From Treponema sp. (lineage in GTDB: Bacteria > Spirochaetota > Spirochaetia > Treponematales > Breznakiellaceae): 12,268 nucleotides of DNA. Below are positions 1-6,714 of the stretch, piece after piece. The position numbers and the translations under genes are program-made. The notes beneath the pieces are model-generated. The model was not told where the DNA came from and made no database searches. It worked only from the letters and a program-made list of their open reading frames with translations. Within the stretch, counting starts at the first letter, position 1. Each line of letters starts with the position of its first letter. The stretch covers positions 1 through 12,268 of the forward strand of contig JAISBR010000060.1 in NCBI GenBank assembly GCA_031266095.1, read 5' to 3'.

Positions 1-730
1 TTTGCCCGGCTGTTCGGGCATCTGGTGAAGGAGGTGGTCATAGCCAACACTTACGAGTTGAAACAGATAAGCCTCGCCCGCTGCAATACGGACAAGATTG
101 ACTCAGGCCTTGCTGTGCCGGATCATCAAGATGCAGGTCCTCTCCGGGGAACAGACGATAGTCCCGGTAAGCATCCTGCCCCAGGAAATACAGGACCTGC
201 GGGCACTGTTTTCCACCTACCGGCTGATGAAGAAGCAGAATACCCAACTGAAGAACCGGATCCACTCGCTGTTGAAGGAGCAGTTGTATGGGTTCACCCC
301 GGAAGAAATCTTCAGCAAGAAGAGCCGCGCGGAGATTCGGGAGTTATGCGAAGACCCGCTACTCAATTTCCAGGTAAATCTGCTGCTTGACCGGCTTGAA
401 CGGGACGAGGGGGATGTGGAGACTTTGAAGGAGCGGATACTGGCGGCGGGGGCGGCCTTCATGAGGAAACTGAGTTCGACGCTGCTGACGCAATCGTTGA
501 ATCACGCGCTTGAGGCGAGTGTGAAACTGCGGGAGTGGTATAGGCGGCTCAGTGAATACCAGAAAGCGGGGGTGGTGAGGACGGGCTTAAGGAGGCGGAT
601 ATTGACGGAGATCTATCAGGTGCTGAAGAAGGGGGAGTATCACTACGGGCGGGACGCGGTGAAACACGGGGCAAAGATGGCCGCCTATAAAAAATTGCTT
701 GACTTTTATCATAGACGCCTTGGCGGTTAA
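1..730 (+). pseudogene. IS110-family transposase, 3' part, frameshifted and internally deleted
   Basis: This is the remnant of a DEDD (RuvC-like) transposase of the IS110/IS1111 type. The gene enters from the left window edge in frame 1. Codons 88-102 read TDKID, the family's conserved motif that carries the last two acidic catalytic residues. Directly after it the reading frame breaks: the expected continuation (QALLCRIIKM) is found from 104 on in frame 2, so about two bases seem to be missing next to T103. Frame 2 then stays open to the TAA at 728-730 and shows the long helical, charged region typical of the middle of these proteins. Near 461-470 the text jumps from the end of this helical region (AAFMRK) to the C-terminal tail (LSSTLLTQSLNH...). 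The transposase_20 domain with its catalytic serine and PGI/G-x-G motifs is not seen. Both defects predict an inactive protein. The IS110 assignment is strong; the exact ancestral sequence is inferred from family memory. Confidence 0.85.
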
Positions 731-748
731 AAAATCCTGTGGGTCAAG

Positions 749-770
749 AGCTTCCAATCGGCTTGGCGCT
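749..770. repeat. Small imperfect hairpin in the gap between IS remnant and uvrD
   Basis: The 66-nt gap 731-796 has no gene. Within it AGC(749-751)-tt-CCAA(754-757) pairs with TTGG(763-766)-c-GCT(768-770) around the loop TCGGC. It may be part of the right end of the IS110-type element or chance. No convincing promoter or terminator was seen; a TTGACT at 699-704 lacks a matching -10 box at normal spacing. Confidence 0.25.
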
Positions 771-796
771 GGAGGCTGTTTCTGCTACGATAAGCC

Positions 797-3076
797 ATGA
801 ACGGCGGCGCGGAAACGCTTCCCCCTTATCTTGAGGTTCTCAACCCGGAACAGCGGCGGGCGGTGCTTCATACCGGAAAGCCGCTGTTGATTTTGGCGGG
901 GGCCGGCTCGGGCAAAACCAGGGTGATCACGACGAAAATCGCCTGGCTTATCCGGGAGCAGGGGCTGGATCCGCGCAGCATCCTGGCGGTGACTTTTACC
1001 AACAAGGCGGCGCGGGAAATGGCCGGGCGGGCCAGGCTGATTGATGAGCGGGCGGGAGACGCTATGCTGCGGACCTTCCACTCCTTCGGGGCCTGGTTCC
1101 TCAGGCGCAACGGAAGCGCCGCGGGCCTGGACCCCGGCTTTGTGATTTACGACGACGACGACGCGATCTCCCTGCTTGCTACTATTATGACGGACGCCCC
1201 CAAGATGGAGGTGAAACAGACCGCCCACGCCATTGCCCGCGCGAAAGATTACTTTCTTTCCCCTGACGATCCGGCCCTGGCGCTCATTGACAGCCGTAAA
1301 AAGTTTCGGACTCTCTATACGCAGTACGAGGAACGGCTCACCCGGACCGGTAATGTGGATTTCGGCGACCTTATCAAAAAGCCGGTGGAGATTCTGCGCG
1401 CAGCGCCGGAGGTGGCCCGGCGCTTCCGGGAACGGTTCGCGGTGATCATGGTGGACGAGTACCAGGACGCCAACGTGGCCCAGTTTGAGCTGCTCAAGGA
1501 ACTCTGCGGCCCCGGCGCTTATGTCTGCGTGGTAGGCGACGACGATCAGTCCATCTACCGTTTTCGTGGCGCCGAGGTGAAGAATATACTGGAATTCCCC
1601 GACCGCTTCCCCGGTACGGAGATTATCCGGCTGGAACGCAACTACCGTTCCACCGCGCCGATCCTCAGCGCCGCCTCTTCGGTGGTAAACCACAATCACG
1701 GCCGTTTGGGTAAAACGCTCAAGGCCGAACGGGGAGAAGGAAAACTCCCGGTCCTTGCCTACCTGCCGGATCAGGATGAGGAAGCGGTCTTCTGCGCGGA
1801 GCTGATCGAAAAGAAGGCCGCCGAAACCGCTTCCTGGTCTGACTGGGCAATACTGTACCGGACCAACGCCCAGTCCCTGGGCTTTGAAACCGAGCTGCTC
1901 CGCAGGGGTATTCCCTACCGGGTGGTTGGTTCCCTCAAGTTCTACGAGCGGGAGGAGATCAAGGACGCCCTGGCGCTGCTTTCGTTCCTGGTGAACCCGC
2001 GTGACGAGGTCGCCTTCCGGCGGGTGGTGAACAAGCCTTCCCGCGGGATTGGGCCGGTGAAAGTGGAGGGGATTATCGCGGAAAGCGCGGCCCGGGACGG
2101 CGATCTTGCCGGGGCGGCGCGGCGCGTGGCAACGGAATATGCCCCCAAGGCCCGCGCCGGGCTGGAAACGTTCCTCAAGGTTATTGAGGACGGGCGGATT
2201 CTGCTGGAAGAGCGGGCCGCTGATGTGACGGCCGGGAAGAAGCGGCCCGGCGGCAAAAAACGGCGCGCGTCCAAAGACCGGGAAGGCCTGGTTTCCGGCG
2301 AGGGGCTTTCGGTCTGCGTGGCGGCCCTGGTCAAAGATTCGGGGATTGCCGAATATCACCAGCTGCAGGATGAGATCTCCGGGAACCAGCGGCTCAACAA
2401 TTTACAGGAGCTCGTGAACGCCGCGAGCCTTTACGCCTTAAGCCGGGAGGGGCTGCTGGAATTCCTTGAGCACATAGAACTGGACCGCTCCATTGAAGAC
2501 CGGAGCAGGGATTCTTCCGATGGGAACAACGCGGTAACGCTCATTACGTTTCACAACACCAAGGGCCTTGAATTCCGGCGGGTTATTATGACCGGCCTTG
2601 AACAGGGGATCTTCCCCCGGGAGGATAAAACGGACGCGGAACTGGAGGAGGAGCGGCGGCTTTTTTATGTCGGCGCCACCAGAGCCATGGATGAGCTCTA
2701 CTTCTGTTCCTGCGCCATGCGCCGCCTCTACGGCAGGACCATGCCGATGGAGCCTTCCCTGTTTCTGCGGGAAATCGACCGAAGCGGCTTACGGATCGTC
2801 GGCAACGCCCCCGGCCGCGCCCCGGGCGACTTCTCCGGCGGCACGGTCCGGCGCTCCGCGGCTGGAGGCTCCGGCCGCGGCGGCAGCGCGGAACGCAAGT
2901 CCGGCTGGCGCCGGGGAGACCGTCTCTTTCACGATGATTACGGTTACGGCGCGGTGATGGAAGTACGGGACAGCGAGGACGGGCCGGTGGTGCGGGTACG
3001 TTTTGAAACCGGTAAAGAACTGCGTTTCCTCAGTGAACATCAGGGGTCGGGGATTGTCAAAATCAGTGATGAGTGA
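797..3076 (+). CDS. uvrD: ATP-dependent DNA helicase, UvrD/PcrA/Rep type (SF1A)
   Basis: A 759-residue 3'-5' superfamily 1A helicase that unwinds DNA in excision repair, mismatch repair or replication restart. Motifs in order: Q-motif NPEQ (16-19), Walker A AGAGSGKT (34-41), Ia with TFTNKAA, Walker B DEYQD (220-224), motif III GDDDQSIYRFRGA (247-259), NYRST (282-286), motif V-like TFHNTKGLEF (584-593) and motif VI EEERRLFYVGATRA (617-630). Full set and normal length for PcrA/UvrD (about 720-750). A C-terminal Tudor-like module typical of the family starts around W704 (GDRLFHDDYGYG), after a Gly/Arg/Ser-rich linker (about 672-702). A basic stretch at 481-495 (KKRPGGKKRRASKDR) sits in the 2B region and looks like a lineage-specific loop insertion. 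The ATG at 797 is forced because an in-frame TAA lies at 791; the nearest GGAGG (771-775) is too distant to be a normal ribosome site. First gene of a five-gene + strand set. Whether it is UvrD or PcrA cannot be decided from the sequence alone. Confidence 0.95.
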   Translation: MNGGAETLPPYLEVLNPEQRRAVLHTGKPLLILAGAGSGKTRVITTKIAWLIREQGLDPRSILAVTFTNKAAREMAGRARLIDERAGDAMLRTFHSFGAWFLRRNGSAAGLDPGFVIYDDDDAISLLATIMTDAPKMEVKQTAHAIARAKDYFLSPDDPALALIDSRKKFRTLYTQYEERLTRTGNVDFGDLIKKPVEILRAAPEVARRFRERFAVIMVDEYQDANVAQFELLKELCGPGAYVCVVGDDDQSIYRFRGAEVKNILEFPDRFPGTEIIRLERNYRSTAPILSAASSVVNHNHGRLGKTLKAERGEGKLPVLAYLPDQDEEAVFCAELIEKKAAETASWSDWAILYRTNAQSLGFETELLRRGIPYRVVGSLKFYEREEIKDALALLSFLVNPRDEVAFRRVVNKPSRGIGPVKVEGIIAESAARDGDLAGAARRVATEYAPKARAGLETFLKVIEDGRILLEERAADVTAGKKRPGGKKRRASKDREGLVSGEGLSVCVAALVKDSGIAEYHQLQDEISGNQRLNNLQELVNAASLYALSREGLLEFLEHIELDRSIEDRSRDSSDGNNAVTLITFHNTKGLEFRRVIMTGLEQGIFPREDKTDAELEEERRLFYVGATRAMDELYFCSCAMRRLYGRTMPMEPSLFLREIDRSGLRIVGNAPGRAPGDFSGGTVRRSAAGGSGRGGSAERKSGWRRGDRLFHDDYGYGAVMEVRDSEDGPVVRVRFETGKELRFLSEHQGSGIVKISDE

Positions 3077-3905
3077 AGGCAGGGATAACCCGCCGGGTGA
3101 ATTTGCGCTCCTGCATCTGGCGCCCGAGGTGCTCCGCGCCAGGGATTTCCGCCTTTACACCCGGGGCGGGCGGCGGCTCGTGGATCTCTGGCTGAACGGC
3201 GGCGCGGCGGCGCTGGGGCATACCCCCAAGTTCCTGCTGCGGGAACTGAAAAATACCGCCGGCCGGGGCCTCTACGCCCCGTTTCCCCATTTTCTGGAAG
3301 GGCGTTTCATCAAAGCCCTGTCCCGGCTCTTTCCCGAAAGAACGTTTCGGCTCTACACCGCCGCCCCGGCGGAGACGGAAGGCCTGTTGAAGAACAATAC
3401 CGCCGGATTATGGCGGCCTTTCTTCGATTCTAGCGCGCCCCTGGCGGTAGCGGCGGGCGCGCCGCCGGTTTTGATCCCTGTACTGCCGGGTATCCAAGGC
3501 TGGCGCGGCGGCCTGCCGCAGGGACTCTGCGTGTTTGCCCTCTCCGCGGAAGCCGAAAACGTTTCCCTTCCCCCCGGTGACTTTCTTTCCCCGGTACTGC
3601 TCGCCCTGGCGGCACGGGGAATATATGACCTTATCGCCGCCGTGCCGGAACGGGCAAATCTCCCCTGTCCGCGCGTAACAAAAGCCCTTAAGGACAGTCC
3701 CTGGGAGCGCCGGGGCATCTACCTCAGCCTCAAGGCGGACCGTTCCGCTGAAACCGGTCCTGAAGCCTGGGCCGGACTGTTCCGGTGTTTTCTTGACGCG
3801 GGGTTTCTCCTCCCCCCCGTTCCGGATCACCCCCTCATTCTCCCCGGGATACTTTCCCCCGGCGAGGAAGCAAAACTGGCGAAAGTCTTGCAATTCATGC
3901 CCTAA
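3069..3905 (+). CDS. Class-III aminotransferase-like protein apparently lacking the PLP site
   Basis: A 278-residue protein (from the ATG at 3069) that overlaps the end of uvrD by 8 nt, suggesting coupled translation. The frame is open back to 3003, but that part lies inside the helicase gene, so 3069 (or GTG 3066) is preferred. Residues 21-80 resemble the N-terminus of fold-type I class-III aminotransferases (FRLYTRGGRRLVDLW, then GGAAALGHTP), and residues 235-272 resemble their C-terminal small domain (FLDAGFLLPPVPDHPLILPG followed by LSPGEEAKL). Between them only about 150 residues are present, where active enzymes have far more. I cannot find the S/T-G-x-E-A phosphate-binding motif, the DEV aspartate or the lysine-bearing motif. 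Family members are usually 400-450 residues. Possibly a degenerate, non-catalytic or regulatory relative; no function can be assigned. The aminotransferase relationship is a by-eye comparison; the reading frame itself is solid. Confidence 0.75.
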   Translation: MSEGRDNPPGEFALLHLAPEVLRARDFRLYTRGGRRLVDLWLNGGAAALGHTPKFLLRELKNTAGRGLYAPFPHFLEGRFIKALSRLFPERTFRLYTAAPAETEGLLKNNTAGLWRPFFDSSAPLAVAAGAPPVLIPVLPGIQGWRGGLPQGLCVFALSAEAENVSLPPGDFLSPVLLALAARGIYDLIAAVPERANLPCPRVTKALKDSPWERRGIYLSLKADRSAETGPEAWAGLFRCFLDAGFLLPPVPDHPLILPGILSPGEEAKLAKVLQFMP

Positions 3906-3922
3906 GAAGCGATACTGGAGCT

Positions 3923-4225
3923 ATGGATCCCGGACAGATAGTTTTTATCTCCAGCCGTCTGGTTTTGGGGGCGCTGGCGTCTTTTTTCGCGATTATGCTC
4001 TGGTCAAAAACGCGGGATTTGGCGTGGATGCTCATGGTAATCGGCGCCATTGCCGCGTATATAGAAACCGTTTATTCTGTTCTGTCTTTGTTCGGTATTA
4101 CCGGAGAATCGCCGCTGCCGCTCGGTTCCGTTTCCCTGTTGACTATTCTGCTGCCGGCCTTACGCGCGAGTTTTTTTATCGCCGCTTTTATGGTTATGGT
4201 TGTCAGGCGGTACCGTCATCATTAA
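3923..4225 (+). CDS. Small membrane protein, three predicted TM segments, unknown function
   Basis: A 100-residue hydrophobic protein with likely membrane segments at about 6-27, 34-58 and 67-94 and a basic tail (RRYRHH) that would favour a cytoplasmic C-terminus. The ATG at 3923 follows the previous stop by 17 nt; GGAG at 3917-3920 is very close to the start (2 nt), so the ribosome site is weak or unusual. No catalytic or binding motif is recognisable. Its place between the aminotransferase-like gene and another small membrane protein suggests co-expression. I do not recognise the family. Confidence 0.7.
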   Translation: MDPGQIVFISSRLVLGALASFFAIMLWSKTRDLAWMLMVIGAIAAYIETVYSVLSLFGITGESPLPLGSVSLLTILLPALRASFFIAAFMVMVVRRYRHH

Positions 4226-4234
4226 AATTGCCAT

Positions 4235-4240
4235 GGAGGA
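4235..4240 (+). promoter_or_regulatory. Strong Shine-Dalgarno for the 76-residue membrane protein
   Basis: GGAGGA at 4235-4240 lies 4 nt before the ATG at 4245. It is one of the best ribosome sites in the window and fixes the start of this short gene. Confidence 0.7.
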
Positions 4241-4244
4241 TTAA

Positions 4245-4475
4245 ATGAAAGCTCTGATTATCGGAATTGTGATTATTGCCGCCGCGGTGTTCGCGGCCCT
4301 GCCGCCTGAAACAGCCGGCTTCGGACTCGGCTGGAAAGATGATGTACTCGCCTTTATCCGGGGCGGCCTGCCGGTTATCGCTGTAATTATCGGTCTTATC
4401 GCAGTTTTCATCGGCATCGCCGATATGAAGGACCGGGCGGAGGCAAAAAAGGAAGAGGCCGGGGGAGCCGGTTAA
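4245..4475 (+). CDS. Small membrane protein, two predicted TM segments, unknown function
   Basis: A 76-residue protein with two hydrophobic segments (about 3-19 and 41-59) joined by a short loop containing GLGWKDD, followed by a charged tail (DMKDRAEAKKEE) that is probably cytoplasmic. The good GGAGGA site before the ATG supports real translation. It lies 19 nt after the three-TM gene and one base before the HAD gene, so it is probably part of the same transcript. No known family recognised; a holin-like or small-subunit role is possible but there is no positive evidence. Confidence 0.72.
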   Translation: MKALIIGIVIIAAAVFAALPPETAGFGLGWKDDVLAFIRGGLPVIAVIIGLIAVFIGIADMKDRAEAKKEEAGGAG

Positions 4476-4476
4476 A

Positions 4477-5151
4477 GTGCGCGGCCGGGGCATTATTTTC
4501 GACATGGACGGAGTGCTGACCGATTCGGAGTGGTTCATCGCCGAGGCCGGACGGCTTATGTTTCAGGAGACCCACGGCACGGCGGTAAGCCATGAGGATT
4601 TTCTGCCTTTTGTGGGGCATGGGGAAAACCGTTTCCTCGGCGGGGTGGCGGAAAAATACGGCATTGCCGCCTTTGACATTGAACGGGACAAGGCCCGGAC
4701 CTACGCGATTTATACGGAGATTGTCAAAGGGAAACTCAAACCCCTGCCCGGAGCGGTGGAATTTGTCCGGCGCTGCCGGGAGCTGGGTTTTAAAACCGCC
4801 CTGGCTACCAGCACCGACTATATCAAGATGATTGCAAGCCTGAGGGAAATCGGCTTGGCGGGTGAGGCAAAGGATGCGGGCGGCGGTTTTTTTGACGCCG
4901 TCGTCAACGGCCTTGATGTGAAACGGCACAAGCCCTTCCCCGATGTTTTTCTGGAAGCGGCCCGCCGGATCGGCACGGCCCCGGAACAGTGCTGGGTGGT
5001 AGAAGACTCAACGGGGGGCGTTATTGCCGCCAAAGCCGCGGGAATGCGCTGTCTTGCCCTGCTCACCACTTTCCCCGAAGCTGAAATCAAAAAAGCCGGC
5101 GCCGATATTATTGTACGGGATCTTTCCCGTATCGGCCCGGAGGAATTGTAA
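4477..5151 (+). CDS. HAD-superfamily hydrolase, beta-phosphoglucomutase/phosphatase-like
   Basis: A 224-residue cytoplasmic haloacid-dehalogenase enzyme of the type that dephosphorylates or isomerises small phospho-sugars. Motif I is FDMDGVLTDSE (nucleophile D9, acid/base D11); motif II is ATST (T111 or S112 after a hydrophobic strand); motif III lysine is K152 in KRHKPFPDVF; motif IV is VVEDS (E176, D177), which binds Mg. The helical cap between D16 and about residue 85 is of the C1 kind, as in beta-phosphoglucomutase and phosphoglycolate phosphatase. Length is typical. It starts at GTG 4477, one base after the preceding stop, with GGAG at 4464-4467 correctly spaced. Last gene of the + strand set. 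The substrate cannot be told from sequence; the family is broad. Confidence 0.88.
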   Translation: MRGRGIIFDMDGVLTDSEWFIAEAGRLMFQETHGTAVSHEDFLPFVGHGENRFLGGVAEKYGIAAFDIERDKARTYAIYTEIVKGKLKPLPGAVEFVRRCRELGFKTALATSTDYIKMIASLREIGLAGEAKDAGGGFFDAVVNGLDVKRHKPFPDVFLEAARRIGTAPEQCWVVEDSTGGVIAAKAAGMRCLALLTTFPEAEIKKAGADIIVRDLSRIGPEEL

Positions 5152-5180
5152 GCCGCCGCCGGGTCTCCCCGCGCCGGCCC

Positions 5181-6686
5181 CTACTCCCGGGTCCGTTCAT
5201 GCTTCTCGGCCAGAATGAACAGCTCGTGTATGGTGCTGATCTGCAGCTTATCGAACAGCTGCCTTCGGTACCAATACACCGTGTTTTTCTTGATATTCAG
5301 TCTTCCGCAAATATCCTTATACTTAAAACCCTGCATCAACATTTCCGCGACGGCGAGTTCTCTGGCGGTCAGATTGTCAAAGCTGCAGTCAATAAGATTC
5401 TGCTGCCGTTCCGTTTCCAACGGAGCCCTTACCGGGGGCGGCGTTAAAGACGGCCCGGCGTTTTCCGCCTCAGCCGGTCTCAGCGCTTGGTCATCCGCGT
5501 CCCCTGTCCGGGCTAATCCCGATATTTCCTCATCGCTGATAAGCGGCCTGCTTCGAAAAGAATACAGGAGATACGGCTCCAACAGCAGATACAGCGCCGC
5601 CGTTACCACGGCAATGGCGAGGTACAGGATGTACAAAAAGGCCGTATTCTCACGGAAGGCCTCAATAAGCGCGCTGAGAATTACCACCGACGCCACAAGG
5701 GAGATCCCAATGATAACCGGTGAAATGAACCGCGACGGATAACGCTTGGTCATCACCAGGCCGTAGTAAGGTATCAAAATATTATCGGTGACGCCCACGC
5801 CGAGCAGGACGCAGGCGGGCAGCGCCAGAGCGGGGATATACTGCGAGACAATAATGAGAATAAAACCAACCACCGATACGACCACCGCGATCGACGCATA
5901 ACGAAGGGGCGAAATATGAAACCACCTTAAAAAAAAATAACCGGTAATGGCGAAAACGGCAAAAGAAACATCAAAGACAAACATGCCGTGTTTGACGCCT
6001 TCCGCCGCCGACATTCCGAAAGAAATCAGAATATTGCCCAAAAAGCACAGGCCAAACAGTCCCGCAAACAAACCCCTGGGACACACCAGGCCGGAACCCC
6101 GCTTTGTGTATTCCGGCCACACATTCGAGGGTAGCCTGCCGTAGAACAGCAGCTGTAGCGTCAGGGCGGCCACATTGAAGATTTTGAAGACCCAAAAGGG
6201 CGTTATGTAAAAATCGTTCTGTAAGAACGCGACTAAAATAAACACGATCCCATAGGCCACAAGCAGGTGCTTAATGGCGGTCTTATCGTTGAATAAAGCG
6301 ACAATCAGGGCAGTCTCAAAGCCAATCATAAAACAGCAGCACAACAGCTGGAATATAAAGAGAACAGTCTGTGTTTCAGGCGAAAAAGGCAGGTAGAGCG
6401 CCAGCGCCGAGAGCAGCGCCGCTCCCGCCGTAACCCGCTCCGCCCAAACGATTCTTTTCGGGAAAATCAGCATATAGGCGATGGAAAAGATATAGCCCAC
6501 CGCGAAAACCGGCGTCAGGTTTCCACTGTCAATCCCCAACGGCGTCCGGCCATGTACGGACAAAGCGTCACCGGAGAGGCTGACTACGCCGATCTGCCAC
6601 GCGGTAAACATGGCAAAGCAAAACAGCCAGGGCAGCGGCAAGGTCAACCGCCTCCGCTCATTCTCTGCAAGTATCGAAGAACTCAT
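5181..6686 (-). CDS. Membrane-embedded LuxR-type transcriptional regulator (12 TM + HTH)
   Basis: A 501-residue protein with two parts. Residues about 18-376 form twelve hydrophobic segments in an MFS-like layout (roughly 18-38, 56-75, 84-101, 106-132, 138-156, 160-182, 203-224, 233-254, 260-282, 283-310, 317-342, 348-376). After a Pro-rich, acidic cytoplasmic linker (380-430) comes a LuxR/GerE helix-turn-helix at 438-495 (LTARELAVAEMLMQGFKYKDI, then NIKKNTVYWYRRQLFDKL). There is no receiver or PAS domain, so it would act as a one-component sensor held in the membrane. Similar 12-TM LuxR proteins are known from gut Actinobacteria, where some control neighbouring catabolic genes. It is the last gene of the minus-strand sugar operon, 28 nt after GH4, which suggests it regulates that operon. 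In the recognition helix NTVYWY replaces the usual TVKxH. The start ATG has only a weak ribosome site. Ligand and target are not known. Confidence 0.88.
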   Translation of the reverse strand: MSSSILAENERRRLTLPLPWLFCFAMFTAWQIGVVSLSGDALSVHGRTPLGIDSGNLTPVFAVGYIFSIAYMLIFPKRIVWAERVTAGAALLSALALYLPFSPETQTVLFIFQLLCCCFMIGFETALIVALFNDKTAIKHLLVAYGIVFILVAFLQNDFYITPFWVFKIFNVAALTLQLLFYGRLPSNVWPEYTKRGSGLVCPRGLFAGLFGLCFLGNILISFGMSAAEGVKHGMFVFDVSFAVFAITGYFFLRWFHISPLRYASIAVVVSVVGFILIIVSQYIPALALPACVLLGVGVTDNILIPYYGLVMTKRYPSRFISPVIIGISLVASVVILSALIEAFRENTAFLYILYLAIAVVTAALYLLLEPYLLYSFRSRPLISDEEISGLARTGDADDQALRPAEAENAGPSLTPPPVRAPLETERQQNLIDCSFDNLTARELAVAEMLMQGFKYKDICGRLNIKKNTVYWYRRQLFDKLQISTIHELFILAEKHERTRE

Positions 6687-6714
6687 AGCTTATTCACCAC
6701 TTCTTGGGGCCTGT

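Noticed and set aside
686..733. Possible sigma-70 promoter for uvrD (TTGACT at 699-704, TATAAA at 686-691, TTAAAA at 728-733)
   Set aside because: No pair of boxes has acceptable spacing and order; it overlaps the transposase remnant.
785..2359. A 524-codon open frame on the minus strand opposite the helicase
   Set aside because: It lies wholly antisense to a helicase with a full set of motifs; its product is Pro/Arg/Gly-rich with no recognisable domain, as expected from a GC-rich shadow frame.
3408..3893. A 161-codon minus-strand frame opposite the aminotransferase-like gene
   Set aside because: Since the plus-strand gene is itself unusual I considered this alternative, but the antisense product is a basic, Gly/Arg-rich string without motifs, whereas the plus-strand protein shows recognisable aminotransferase segments.
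5157..5178. Bidirectional intrinsic terminator between the convergent operons
   Set aside because: Only a 5-bp GC pair with an 11-nt loop and no T-tract on either strand.
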